Below are positions 45,728 to 57,014 of a stretch of DNA of 64,000 nucleotides, piece by piece. Location: assembly GCA_025201345.1 (NCBI GenBank), contig JAIXMG010000025.1:62001-126000 (forward strand), read 5' to 3'. The notes beneath the pieces were generated by a model. The model was given only the letters and a program-made list of their open reading frames with translations. It searched no databases and was not told the DNA's origin. The position numbers were made by a program, and so were the translations under genes. Position 1 is the stretch's first letter, and each line of letters opens with the position of its first letter. The stretch is from Thamnidium elegans (Eukaryota > Mucoromycota > Mucoromycetes > Mucorales > Mucoraceae).

Positions 45728-46771
45728 TTAATAATGGGTGTTTCCATCTTTTGCCTGAATAACTGCAGCGCATCTATCCGGCATGGTCTTGACTAATTTG
45801 TTAGTGATCTCAAGGTCAAGGCGATCCCACTCTTTTTTTTAGGTGAATTTTGAAGTCACTGATGCTCTTAATCAAGCACCTTTTTTCTTCTATCTGCTTT
45901 TCCAATACTGCCCATAGGTGTTCGATTGGATTTAAATGCGGACTTTATGGAGGCCAGAGATCAATCAAGTCAACCATCGCTCTTTCTTTATAACAAGTGG
46001 CATGAGGGCTCGCATTGTCCTCTTGGAATAAATACTGAGCTCCGGGATTGTTTTATTTCAATGTATTAAGCCAAGGAAGAGAATCTTTCGACAAACAATT
46101 GTCATATTTGTCTTAATCGACGTTTCCTTCCATAAATATGAGAGAGCCTAACTCTCCTGCGACGAAACAACTCCAAATCATCAGAGAACCCTTTCCAAAC
46201 TTTTCTACGCCTAGTATGCTCTTAGGATTGTATCTTTCTCTAGCCAGTCTAATGATACGGATGCCACGATCATTCCCTACAACTCGATATCTTGACTCGT
46301 CGGACCAGACGATTTTTTTCCATTGGTCGAATGTCCAATCCTTCTTACTTTGGGCCCATCCAAGCGTTTTTTTTTTTATCTGTCTTTCAGTCAAAGCAGG
46401 TTTTCTGGTTGATACATGCGAGTTATGCCCCATGCCATGAAGATATTCGATCATGGTTTCACAGCATATGTTAATACCAGAAGCATGAATGTTGGACAGG
46501 TGATAGCTGTAAGGTTTGAATTGACTTATTCGAACAATTTTCTTCAAATACCTCAAATCACGTTTACCCAATTGAGGAGGACGTCCAGTATGTATACCTT
46601 GCGGTTTAGTACTATCGGTTTCCTTGAATCGACTGTTAGCGTGTTTGATAGTAGAATAAGGTATATTCAAAATCTCAAAGATTTTAATTAATTTATGAGG
46701 CCAGAAATTTCTCCTAACTGGTATTCAGAGAGTTCGCTTCTTTTGAGATTTATTATATCAGAGAGAGGCAT
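45728..46771 (-). pseudogene. Tc1-like transposase, nearly full length but dead
   Basis: Starts MPLSDIINLKRSELSEYQLG; a frameshift follows, then the paired HTH domains (LNIPYSTIKHANSRFKETDS, GRPPQLGKRDLRYLKKIVRI). The DDE core: KKIVWSDESRYRVVGNDRGI (first Asp), KGSLMIWSCFVAGELGSLIF, a stop, FQEDNASPHATCYKERA (second Asp), a TAA within PP-SPHLNPIEHLWAVLEKQ (third Glu), and the ending MPDRCAAVIQAKDGNTHY. All catalytic acids are still readable, but at least one frameshift and three stops kill it. No convincing terminal inverted repeats seen. It ends about 150 bp upstream of the ER DnaJ gene. Confidence 0.88.
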
Positions 46772-46925
46772 TATTTATATGTGTTTTAGGTTTTTATAAT
46801 TAAAAAATTTGACGCCCAATGACCTTTCAACACAAATACACCCCGCTTTGACGTAGCCTTTTAGTAACTTTTTTTTTTTTTTTTGAGAAAGTGTCAAGGT
46901 ACCTTTTTTCTTTCTTTCATAAGTA

Positions 46926-47759
46926 ATGCGTTGCTCGGTAATTGGGGTACTTTTATTCTCTTTGACTTTACTGGTCACAGTTATTGTAGCTTCCACAGAC
47001 TACTATAAAATCCTCGATGTTCCTCGTGATGCACAAAAGGCGCAAATCAAGCGACACTTTAAAAAGTTATCTAGAGTTTACCATCCAGATAAGAATTCTG
47101 GTGACGAAGCCGCGTCTCAAAAGTTTATGGAAATTGCTAATGGTAATATTCTATTGACTACTCATTGACAACTCATTGACTACACATTGACCACACATTG
47201 CTTTTTTTTTTAAAAAAATGTTTAGCTTATGAAGTTTTAATGGACGATGAAAAGAGATCTATTTACGATCGTTACGGCGAAGAAGGATTAAAGAATGGTG
47301 GTGGTGGAGGAGGTCATGGATTCGGTGGAGGAGATCCATTTGATATTTTTTCACATTTCTTTGGAGGAGGACATCGGCAAGGACATCAGGAACGTAGAGG
47401 TCCTGATATTATTATCCCACTTGAGGTTACACTTGAAGATTTATATAATGGAGCCGAGATTGAAGTAGATATTTCGAAGCAAGTATTATGTGATCATTGT
47501 CATGGTAGTGGTGCTCGTCGCCCTGAAGATATTCATACCTGTAATACCTGTGATGGTCGTGGTGTAGTTGTTCGACGTGCTCAAGTTGCACCTGGTATGT
47601 TCCAACAATTTCAACAAGAATGTACTGCTTGTAACGGTAAAGGTAAAATTACAGAACATGTCTGTCCTAGTTGTTCCGGAAAAAAGGTTCGTAGAGGTAA
47701 CGAAAACTACTCTATTCATATCGAAAGAGGTATGAATGATGCACACAAGATTGTAAGTA

Positions 47760-47791
<32 letters not shown>

Positions 47792-48321
47792 AAGAGGGAG
47801 GAAGCTAGTTAATTAATATATCATACAAACACTATTTAGATCCTTGAAGAAGAAGCAGACGAGTCCCCAGATACTATTCCTGGAAACATTGTATTCGTCA
47901 CCAGAACTGCTCCACACCCTACATTTGAAAGAAGAGGGGATAATTTGTATACCAAACAACATATCACATTGATTGAAGCTCTTGTCGGTTTCAAGAAAAC
48001 AATGTCTCATTTAGATAACTCTATTATAGAACTGGAAAGATCAGGTATTACTCAATATGGATATGTGCAAACAATCAAAGGATTAGGTATGCCACATCAA
48101 GATAATCATTCACAACATGGTGATTTATTTGTTGAATACAATGTTGTATTCCCTACTAAGATAGATGAAGAAACCATTGAATGTAAAGTATTAAAATACG
48201 TCATGTTATTATAGTTAAAAAAAAAAAGAGTACTCACATCATATTTTTCGTTTCAGATTTAAAAAAAGGAAGTACATTTCCTACCAAAAACCAACCTAAA
48301 TTAGTGCATCAAGAGCTTTAG
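46926..48321 (+). CDS. SCJ1: ER-luminal DnaJ chaperone (SCJ1/ERdj3 type)
   Basis: J-domain co-chaperone of BiP in the ER lumen. Signal peptide [23 protein letters not shown], then the J domain [20 protein letters not shown] with the HPD motif in [12 protein letters not shown] Gly-rich linker ([13 protein letters not shown]) follows. The zinc-finger region has four CxxCxG-type repeats ([32 protein letters not shown]), then the substrate-binding domains ([35 protein letters not shown]). The last exon ends [13 protein letters not shown] at the very C-terminus looks like a variant of the HDEL/KDEL retrieval signal. Four exons or more, all joining in frame; the first intron contains an 11-bp tandem repeat. 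Confidence 0.92.
47154..47197. repeat. 11-bp tandem repeat in SCJ1 intron 1
   Basis: Four copies of TTGACTACTCA-like units (47154, 47165, 47176, 47187), all inside the intron. Confidence 0.8.
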
Positions 48322-48573
48322 ATAATTACACATTTTCAAAATAAAAATCATAAGCCTGTTAGTGCCACATGTTATATGAAAGCGTTTATATATATGTATA
48401 TATCAGCTGAATGTACAACACGTTATAAACAAATATTAGTTATTTCACGAGATCCTGGGTGATTCTATAAGCACAAATGACTTTTTGTATTAATCTTGCT
48501 TTTGTCTATCCCTTTTTTTTTTTTTTCCTAAACTATTTCATTATTCTTTTTTTTTAAAAAAAAATAATATTGC

Positions 48574-49273
48574 ATGGACCCGTATCGTAGTCATCCTCCT
48601 CCGTCCCTATCAGGATACCAGCCCTATATGGGCACTCCTCATCGCAATTCATTAAGTCTGTACCAAACACCAGGTGTTGCCCCTTATCCTATGCCGAATG
48701 ATTGTAAGTAGAATTTTCTTTCTGTACGAGAGCATTTAAAAGAAAAGAAAAGACAATGAAAATTAAAAAAAAGAGGAGTGTTTTGCATATACAACTTTTT
48801 TTTTTTTTTTTTTAAATAATTATGATACCTAGTTAATTCATTTCCACTTCAACAAATGTACACGTACCAACCACCACCATCGTACCCACATTACGGAGGT
48901 ATGGACCCACATTACCGTCAACAACTATTAGACGACGAACCCTCTTGCTTTGATAGGTAAAATTTAACACGGACAGTTTTCATGCGTACACAAACAAAAA
49001 CAAAAAAATTAATTACAATGCAGTCTTTTAGAAAACATTTGTTGCTGCTTCGGGTTTGGTCCTCAAAACCATCACGAAGTAATGTACCGTCACGATTTAC
49101 AAGGGAGACGCTTAATTGCTAAAGAAGAAAGAAACAGAATGGCTCAATATCAAAAAAAAAATCAAAGAATAATTCAATTGCAACAACAGCGTTTAGCACA
49201 ACAATCTTCCACTGTAACAAAACCTAGTTCTGTAAAAACAACCGCTGCCACTGTTGCAGAGACTACTGCGTAG
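48574..49273 (+). CDS. Small Pro/Tyr/Gln-rich protein with a CCC cluster, hypothetical
   Basis: Three exons join in frame: MDPYRSHPPPSLSGYQPYMG (from 48574), then NSFPLQQMYTYQPPPSYPHY, then SLLENICCCFGFGPQNHHEV. The rest is basic and Gln-rich (MAQYQKKNQRIIQLQQQRLA) and ends TVAETTA. The N-terminal half is a disordered PxY/PPPS-rich stretch. The ENICCCFG cluster could be palmitoylated, placing the protein at a membrane. About 150 residues. No family recognised. A T-run/A-run lies just before the ATG. Confidence 0.65.
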
Positions 49274-49537
49274 TATTACAGAAAGAAAAAACGGGTTTTT
49301 TTTACCCTTCACAAATAGATTTTTATGCAAATAACATAATGAAATGTCAAAACAAGGTAGTTCCCTTTAAACTGATAACTTTCCCCAACCCCTCCCTTTT
49401 TTTTTTCCTTCTTTATATACAAAATAATACTCGTACATTTTTTTTAAAAAAAAAATGGTTATAATAGATCTATAAAAAAGGCTTTTTTTTCTTTCTTTTT
49501 TTTATTTTTATTTTTTACTTTATATATTATAAGAAAA

Positions 49538-51566
49538 ATGCTTACATTGGCCGAGTCTAATCCAAATCACAACCTCAATGAGGCTGCGCCATCTCCGGTA
49601 GGCTTTAAAAATGTTCCCGCAACTGAATCACCTGTTGATCTCAAACTGGAGGGACACATTCCAAGTTGGGTACATGGTGTAATGTATCGATCAGGTAAAG
49701 AGAAACAAAAGCCATACACATATAATTACTATTCTAAAAAAAAAATATTCCTTAAATATTATAATAGGATCTGGCCGTTACAATGTTCTTCTAGATAACG
49801 GCGACACATTCCATATTGGCCACCCATTTGACGGCCTTGCCATGCTTCACCGGTTCGAGATCCATGGCGAGACTCAAACCGTACGCTATAACTCACGTCA
49901 CACATCTCACGGTGTCGAACGAAGAATCGGTCAACGCGACCCAACGTTATTAACATTTGGCCCTGACCCGTGCAAAACAATCTTTGGCCGTATGCAATCA
50001 GTGTACCATCATATCTCCAAGTTTGGTTCCAACGCGGCGATTCAAGAGACAGATGCAGAATTTGATATGGTCAATGTTACCATTACACCCAATTTCCCAT
50101 TAGGTGAACGTCTGGAGGCTGAGACAGGTATTAAACGCGGCGAAGCTTTAGTTGTGAAAAGAGATGCCAATACACTTCAAGTAGTTGACCCCGAAACATT
50201 AAGTAAGTTTTATTTTATATAATAACAGTTGTCGTTTTAGATATACTTATTTTATTTTTTTTTAAAAAAAGAACCCATCAAAATGTTTACTTATGGCCAC
50301 GTCAGTAAGAAACTGCAAGGTCAATTATGTGCATCTCATCACCAATACGATGAAGAAACTGATGAATATGTTAACTTTATGGTGAAATTAGGTCCTTTCC
50401 CAACCTTTCAAACATACTCTATCGGTCCATACTTACCTTCTCCAGCTGGTGAAAAAGAGGCTTTACCTGCTCCTGAGCCTCGACTTCATCAACCCATTTG
50501 GCGTCACCTTGGTGCGTGGAAGACCATGGAAGCGTTGAAACCATCTTATATTCATTCATTCAGCATGACCAAGAACTATATTATTGTTCCCAACTTCCCT
50601 TATTATTATTCATTCGGCGGACTCTCTGCTATTTACTACTCTTCCGCTTACCAAACCTTTTATTGGGATGAAACTCGTCATACATTATTCCAAGTGATTG
50701 ATCGCCATACAGGTAAGCACATTGCTACATACGAAGCTGACCCTTGTTTCGCCTTCCATACTGCCAACGCATGGGACGAAGATGTCGAATTACCAGGTGG
50801 TCGCCGTGAACGAGTTATCTATTTGGATTACTGCATGTACGAAAACACCGATATTGTCGACGCCAGTTTTGAACTTGGTAAGACACCTACGGGGAAACTC
50901 GATTTAGATCAAGTACAACCAGCACGCTACGTATTTGACAAGAACACAGATAAAAAAGCCGACCATCAAATTGCGCCCTCTCAATTCCGTCGATACCGTC
51001 TTGGTAACGTACCAGTTTCAAAACCAGATGCTGATCAATGGGATTCCTCTTGGAAAGCCAGTTTTAATTTTGAAAATATGACTGAATTTAACAAACGTCG
51101 TGTTGCTTCTTATACAATTATTGGTCATGACCTTGAAATGCCTAGATTTAACCCAAAATATAATTTAAAGAAGTACAGGTACGTTTGGGGAGTTTGTGAA
51201 TCTCGTCACGCACCATCGTATGCTTCAGGATGTGTTGTAAATGGTTTAATTAAATTGGACTTGAATCAACGTTACTTGGGACCTAACACCGATGAAGCTA
51301 GTCCAGCCAAGATCTGGGACGAACCTGGATGTAGCTGTGCTGAACCTATCTTTATCCCTAACCCAGAAGGCACAAACGAAGACGACGGTGTAGTGATGTC
51401 AATCGTTAACGCTTCTTTAAAAGACGGTAGTGAATCATGCTTTTTATTAATATTAGACGCATCTACAATGCAAGAGATAGCTCGTACCACCATTGGTGCA
51501 TTTAACGCGGTAACATTACATAGTAGTTTTGTAGATAAACATGGTAGAGGAATTGCAATAAATTAA
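49538..51566 (+). CDS. Carotenoid cleavage oxygenase (trisporoid pathway candidate)
   Basis: Fe(II) oxygenase that splits carotenoids into apocarotenals. 628 residues from three exons (49538-49694, 49768-50202, 50272-51566). The four iron-ligand His regions are readable: HIGHPFDGLAMLHRFE, KPSYIHSFSMTKNYIIVPNF, PCFAFHTANAWDED and VTLHSSFVDKHGRGIAIN near the C-terminus. Start MLTLAESNPNHNL; DLKLEGHIPSWVHGVMYRSG is the usual N-terminal strand. In Mucorales two such enzymes (CarS/TSP3, AcaA/TSP4) turn beta-carotene into trisporic acid precursors for mating. I cannot tell by eye which of the two this is, or whether it is a third paralogue. The stop codon overlaps that of the convergent CCE1 gene. 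Confidence 0.92.
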
Positions 51567-52363
51567 TCTTTTAATAAATTTTTTTTATAATCATTTGTAA
51601 AACGAGTCCATTTATACCAAGAAACGGCTTGAAGTAAACAATCGCTAAGATCATCTTTTTTCTTTTCTGCTTCAAACATGGCTTTAAAGTGATCATTGCA
51701 TTGAACCTCTGTATCAGTTTCAATCCATTGTTCAACTAACAACGTACTGGCTCTCTTTTTATAATAATAACCAGATTTAAGTTTCTTAAACTTATCGGGA
51801 TAATCCAAGATAATTTGATCTAATTGTGGCTGCCATAACATATCCACGGTTCTTCTATTTAAAGCGGTCATTTTAATATGAGATCGTTTCATTTTCTCTA
51901 CATATTCGTATAAGCCAGCCCATAATATGGCTTCTACGCAATTGACACGTAAGGTATGTTCCAGCACACCATGTCCACCATTGGATCTAGCACGTTGTAG
52001 TTCAACCAATACCCTATCTGTAGTTTTTAAATTCGTTTGTACTCTATCCTCAATAAACTGACGTACAATAGGTGCTACAACAGACGGATGAAATGACGGT
52101 AAATCCAAATCAACACGAGCCCAATCCAAAATTTCTGCGTCCTTATTCAAGTAACAATAAGCTAAATTACGATATCCTAAATCAAACGAAATAATCGACC
52201 CAGGTTCATCGTGTGTGGCTTCAAAGTGTCCGACAAGACGGTTTACTAACTCTGGTTTTACTCCTGAACTCAAGTTGCCACTTTGTATCGCTATTGACTT
52301 TAGTTGTGCTACCTTTTGTGTTGCAAATACTTTGGTTAATGTTTCTGTACTTGCTTTCAACAT
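51563..52363 (-). CDS. CCE1: Mitochondrial Holliday junction resolvase (CCE1/YDC2)
   Basis: RNase H-fold endonuclease that resolves four-way junctions in mitochondrial DNA. Intronless, 266 residues. N-terminal SAP-like helices (KVAQLKSIAIQSGNLSSGVK) bind DNA. The catalytic fold starts PGSIISFDLGYRNLAYCYL with the first Asp. It continues DRVLVELQRARSNGGHGVLE, which carries the Glu where yeast has the IERQR motif. TLRVNCVEAILWAGLY and KKDDLSDCLLQAVSWYKW supply the late Asp residues. Ends KKNLLKD. Start at 52363, just before a GA-rich leader. Convergent with the carotenoid oxygenase; the two coding regions share 4 bp. Confidence 0.9.
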   Translation of the reverse strand: MLKASTETLTKVFATQKVAQLKSIAIQSGNLSSGVKPELVNRLVGHFEATHDEPGSIISFDLGYRNLAYCYLNKDAEILDWARVDLDLPSFHPSVVAPIVRQFIEDRVQTNLKTTDRVLVELQRARSNGGHGVLEHTLRVNCVEAILWAGLYEYVEKMKRSHIKMTALNRRTVDMLWQPQLDQIILDYPDKFKKLKSGYYYKKRASTLLVEQWIETDTEVQCNDHFKAMFEAEKKKDDLSDCLLQAVSWYKWTRFTNDYKKNLLKD

Positions 52364-52487
52364 TTCAAAAAAGAGAGAGAGAGAGAGAGATTAGTAAAAA
52401 AAAAGAAAAGAAGAAGCGTCTTAATTTAATTTATTACATATCAAAAAAGAAAAGAGGTCCCTTGCCTCCAAAAAAAAAAAAATTTGC

Positions 52488-52883
52488 TTAGAAAACAAGA
52501 CCGACACCCTTAGTCTTGTTATCACCGCCTAACTCAAAGTACTTACATCTCTTGATGGCAAGTTGCGTCTTGTACTTACAAGCTATTTTTTTTTTATAAA
52601 AAAAAAATTGGTTTAGTATCTCCTTTTTTCTTTCTGTAGATTAGTATACTTTACCGGTACACACCAGACTGAGAACAATATTTTTAGTAGTCTTGACCTT
52701 TTTATGGAAAACAAGCTTGGTTTGACCACCGTAACCAGCTTGCTTACGGTCATAGCGTCTCTTACCTTGAGAAAAGAGAGATACGTCTTATGAGGGGTGT
52801 GCTTTCTAATAAAAAATTACAATCAGCATATCATTCTACTATACTATAGACGAACGGATTGATTTTTAGTTGTAACTCACCAT
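52488..52883 (-). pseudogene. Ribosomal protein eL42 (L36a/L44) pseudogene
   Basis: Recognisable pieces on the minus strand: ATG followed at once by GTGAGT (52883), then after an acceptor KHTPHK, then in another frame [40 protein letters not shown], and after an in-frame intron [20 protein letters not shown] and [11 protein letters not shown] with the correct stop. Compared with the family, about 20 residues after the Met (including the first two zinc Cys) and about 8 residues between HTPHK and SLF are missing, and the frame is broken there. Substitutions in conserved positions agree with decay. A working copy must exist elsewhere. Confidence 0.75.
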
Positions 52884-52989
52884 GATAAAAGCCCCACAGA
52901 AAAAAAAAGAAGAAGGGTTATTTTATATTCACCACGTTTCTCAAGACACGCACACACTCACTCACTCACTCATTCCATATATTTACATA

Positions 52990-53082
52990 CAGTGCGTCCG
53001 CCCTCAAACTTATGACAATTTATTTTAAAAATCCGATCAACATTTTCAAAAAAAAAAGGTCCAATTGAGGGCGGACGCACTG
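52990..53082. mobile_element. 93-bp Tc1/mariner-type MITE
   Basis: Perfect 18-bp terminal inverted repeats (CAGTGCGTCCGCCCTCAA at 52990-53007 and TTGAGGGCGGACGCACTG at 53065-53082), flanked on both sides by TA, the target duplication of Tc1/mariner elements. The 57-bp centre is AT-rich and non-coding. It lies between the eL42 pseudogene start and the 3' end of PRP3. Confidence 0.93.
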
Positions 53083-53167
53083 TACACGCATTTACACTTT
53101 CGTTTCTCTTTCTCCTCTTTAAGCACATTTCGTTAAAAACAAACAAAATAGAGTTTTATTTATCCTT

Positions 53168-55106
53168 TTAAAGTACTGGCTGCCTAGCAGCCAATTCTTC
53201 ATCTGTAGCTAATAAAGCTGCATCCCAATAATTTTCTACATTCCATTTTCCAAGTTCTTCTCTAGCCATTTTTTCACTAGAGAAAGCTCTCCAAGTAAAC
53301 TTTCTGAAGGACTTATTTTTAACAGTACCAGTCCAAACCAAGAAGCATTTATTTTCTTCTCCCTCAGGAAGTCCATAGGGTATAGGATCATCTACTTCCA
53401 TAGCAGTATCATCTTGTTCTAAATTCTTTGGTGTAGGCATATCATTCCAATCAATACGTCTCAGCATAAGTCTCTTATATGCTTTGATTGATTTAGGTCC
53501 TCCTTCCACAATAATTATATTACATTTAGGATGAGCAATAACAATACCCGTTAATCCAAATTGCTTTGCATTGGTTTCAATCTTGTATCGATGTTTAGGA
53601 TGTGTACAAGACTTGACCCTACACATATAAAAAATATATAAGTAACGCTTTCACTCTCTCTTTTCTTTCTTTTTTACTTACTTGAACACAGCAACTTCGT
53701 TACTTGCTTTTTGATCTTCTTTTAATTTATTCATAATTTTTGCTCTTCTTTCCTCAGGAGTTAATTTACGTTGCTCATTAGCTTTATCATGCATCTTTTG
53801 ACGAAGTTCCATTTCCTTTCTAACTTTAGCTTCGACCTTTGTTGGATCTTGAATAGCTTCCTCACCCAAAACCTTCATTAAATTACTAATTTTAACTTTA
53901 GGAGCATCTGGTTCAAGTAAACCTAATCGAATCTTATCACGTTTATCCTTTAAAGCCTCAGCTCTTCTTTGTCTTCTCATCTTCTTGCGTTCTTTTTTAG
54001 TCATCATCAAAGATCGAACAATAGGTGTTGCATTAATTTCACTAGGTGGTCGAATAATAACTGGATGATGCACATACATGGTGACCAAGGCATCCAACTT
54101 ATCAGGGTTTATCTCATTAGTATCATTTAAATCTTGATATGTCTTATTTGCCAAAAAAGGTGCATCCCACCACTCAACTGCAGGTGGTTCGACTCTCTTT
54201 ATCACTTTATCTGATACATCAAACTCAGTTTGCATACCAGCCTTTCTTACACTTTCTGTAATCTCTTGTTTCAACTTTTCCAATTGTTGTTTAGCTCTTT
54301 CCTCATTAGCGATATTAATATACTTTCCCGGTTGAACAAATTTGAGCGGTCTGGAACGACGTGATACAGGTGCAATCTTTACTCCCATGGTTGGATCAAA
54401 ATAAGGATTCTTGGTTGGATCTGTAAATTCAGCTGGTACATTTTCTTCCAATTTTAAAGGTTTTTTCTCGGCTGCTGCGGCTACTGTATTCTGCTTTTTA
54501 CGTTGCAACGCTTTAGAATTGGTCGTCTCTCGTCGAGGTATAAGTCCTGTATCCATCATCGCTTTAAAATCAATATTACCAGATTCGTCTACTGGTAATG
54601 CAGGCGGTTTGGATTCATTTACTCTACCACTAGGACGTAACTGCCGCGTTTTTTTTTTAAAAAAAAAATTAGTTTTATGCATTTTTTTTTCTCTCTTGAA
54701 TATACTTACAGCAGCAACCGCAGCAGGGTTACTAGAAAGTCGAGACTTTGCTTCTGCAATACGTCGTTGGATTTCTACCAAGTTAAGTCCACCACTTTGG
54801 CCTTTGGTAGGAGGTGCAGGAATAGGTGCAACTGGTTTAGATGGTCTTACTGGTGCTCTTTGTTGTGATGTCACAAGTGTTTTATTTTTAAAAGTTGGTT
54901 GAGGATGTGAAGGCCTTTGTTGTGTAGGTCCCCTTGGAACAGGTGGTCTAGCATTGGATTGTTGAAACCTTGCTAGTTTTGCTAATACTTCTGCTTTTTT
55001 GGCATCAATAAGTGCTTGCTATAAATATTATTATTATTTTAAATAAAAACGCGTCTAAATTATGAAGGGTATATTTATAATAATTTACCTGGTTTGAATC
55101 AGACAT
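53168..55106 (-). CDS. PRP3: PRP3, U4/U6 snRNP splicing factor
   Basis: Component of the U4/U6.U5 tri-snRNP. Exon 1 encodes MSDSNQ (55106-55089); exon 2 continues QALIDAKKAEVLAKLARFQQ and a Pro-rich stretch. A further intron lies after SSNPAAVAA and is followed by LRPSGRVNESKPP. The PRP3 domain includes NPYFDPTMGVKIAPVSRR, FVQPGKYINIANEERAKQQL, VEWWDAPFLANKTYQDL, MYVHHPVIIRPPSE and MMTKKERKKMRRQRRAEALK. The C-terminal DUF1115 domain (exon from about 53620) has GLTGIVIAHPKCNIIIVEGG, YKRLMLRRIDWND and CFLVWTGTVKNKSFRKF. Ends AARQPVL. Divergent from the hypothetical gene at 55576, sharing about 470 bp of promoter. Confidence 0.95.
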
Positions 55107-55575
55107 GATGATTAGCTCCTTCTGCTGACTTTAATGTTCAAGAAAGAGAGAAAAAAAAAACCTCTTACCCTTCACTGCTCTGAAAAAGCCTTCAGTACGT
55201 CACGGGCCGCAGCGGAACACCAGTATAAACCGTCACGGTAATTTCATGGTCGTACCTTTCGTCCACTTCCAAAAGTCTATTCCCTTTGACATATTTGATA
55301 GGTCATTTCATGAAATTACTGTATAATGTATATATATTGCTGCAAGAAAAGCAGTAATTTATACCTTTTTGAATAACAACAGTCGATACTTCAAATATAT
55401 ACACACACGCACACAAAAAGTCGTACAAAAAAAATATTAAACTGGTTTAGTTTTACATGTGTTACCAAAAGTTTTTTTAATAACAGTTTTTTCTTTTTCT
55501 TCTTTTTCCTTTCTCTCTCTTTCTTTTTTTTTTCTTTTTTTTTTTACTCATCTCGAGTTTTTTTTATATTATTTT

Positions 55576-57014
55576 ATGAATATATTTGACAGTTGTTGTA
55601 CACGTAAGAAAAGTCCAATTTATCTTTTAGAAGACGAAGAAGAAGAAGAGACAGGACTAAAGACATGGTTTTCATGCTGTTTGCGACCAAAATCCACATA
55701 TGAGGAAGGCCTTATCCGTTTACCGGTCGGTCGTCGTACCATTGACGATTACTTAGACCCAAGATCACCCATAAGCATCGAAACCTTATTGGCCGATCAA
55801 GAAGAAGAATTAGATCATTATTTAACTCACTCTAGTCTAGAAGGTACTTTTAAAAGAAAATACAGTCTTGTAAATACAGCTATTATGGAGGAAGAAGACG
55901 CTCAGTTTTTATCTGAGCACCGAATATCTGCAATCCTAGTTGACCGACCCAAAGTAATATATAATCCTTCCCCTTTCACATCTCTTTTTTTCTTTTTTTC
56001 TTTTTTTTTTTTTAACTCCCTTCTTTTTATAGCTTGGTGGTGCAAATGTATTTCAATCCGAAAATATCAGTCCACCTCAATCGCAATTTATAATCCCAGA
56101 AGTAAGTACCAGCAGTAGAATATTTGCAATCAAACCCGAACTTCAAGACCAACTGACCGATACGGAAATCTGTCACTCCCCTCAAGAATTAAAACACCCA
56201 CAACGAACGACTTCTTTAACTATCAGCAGCAGTACCTCATCGGAGTCCAATAATAATGTTAATCCTACTATGGGTTCTTCAACCAGTTTATCCGTCTTTT
56301 CAGCGGTTAATCCAACTCAAGATCGTACGACCGAATTTCCTGCCACTACATTAACTCGAACACCTTACCATCCTATTCCCACCATGCATCAAGATCATAT
56401 ACCTATCCCTCCCTCATCTTTACCTACCCCTATCCCATCCTCCACCGCCAGTATGGGTCGTCGTCCTTCTGTAGTTGCTGCCGCTCAGAGTTTATTAGGT
56501 GATAAACTAGATGACTTTACTGAAAAGCTAGCCTTTATAAAAAAGAATATTATTATGAGTATGGATAGTGAAGACGAAGAAGAATTAACTGAAAATAATC
56601 ATTATTACAACACAACATCATTAAATAATAATAGAAAGAGTTTAGATGTAACTCAAGATACAAGGTAAAAAAAAAAAAGAAGAAGAAAAAAAAAGAGGGG
56701 TATTAATTTTTTTTTTTTTTAATATTAGTGAAAGAACATGGGATACATTTGTTTTGCCAAAATTTAAAAAACAAGAAACTGCACGGCCACTGAATAATAA
56801 TGCTGTACCACCAGATGTCACACAAAGATCCATGAGAAGAGAGTCTGTTGCTTCGTTTAGCAATGATAGTGATGATGATGAAGAACCGTTCGATTTTAGT
56901 AAAGTCGTAGCTATGAGTAAAAATGTACGAAACTTTGGTGAAGGTGTAATGGGAAATGGTTTACGTATGTTTAATAACTTGTCTACGCGTATTAAAAACC
57001 ATGAAAATAAATAA
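55576..57014 (+). CDS. Hypothetical Ser/Pro-rich protein with N-terminal Cys pairs
   Basis: Three exons: 55576 to about 55952, about 56032 to 56665, and 56728 to 57014, all in frame. Starts MNIFDSCCTRKKSPIYLLED; a second Cys pair (WFSCCLRPKSTYEE) and basic patches suggest lipid anchoring. Then IRLPVGRRTIDDYLDPRSPI. The middle is disordered Ser/Thr/Pro-rich. A short helix (LLGDKLDDFTEKLAFIKKNI) and an acidic C-terminal part (FSNDSDDDEEPFDFSKVVAM) follow; it ends RIKNHENK. About 430 residues. I do not recognise it. I start at 55576 rather than 55459 because the longer start adds only a T-rich leader translation. Confidence 0.68.

Noticed and set aside
49759..49980. Minus ORF across the carotenoid oxygenase exon 2
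   Set aside because: Antisense shadow; the plus frame holds the iron-ligand motif.
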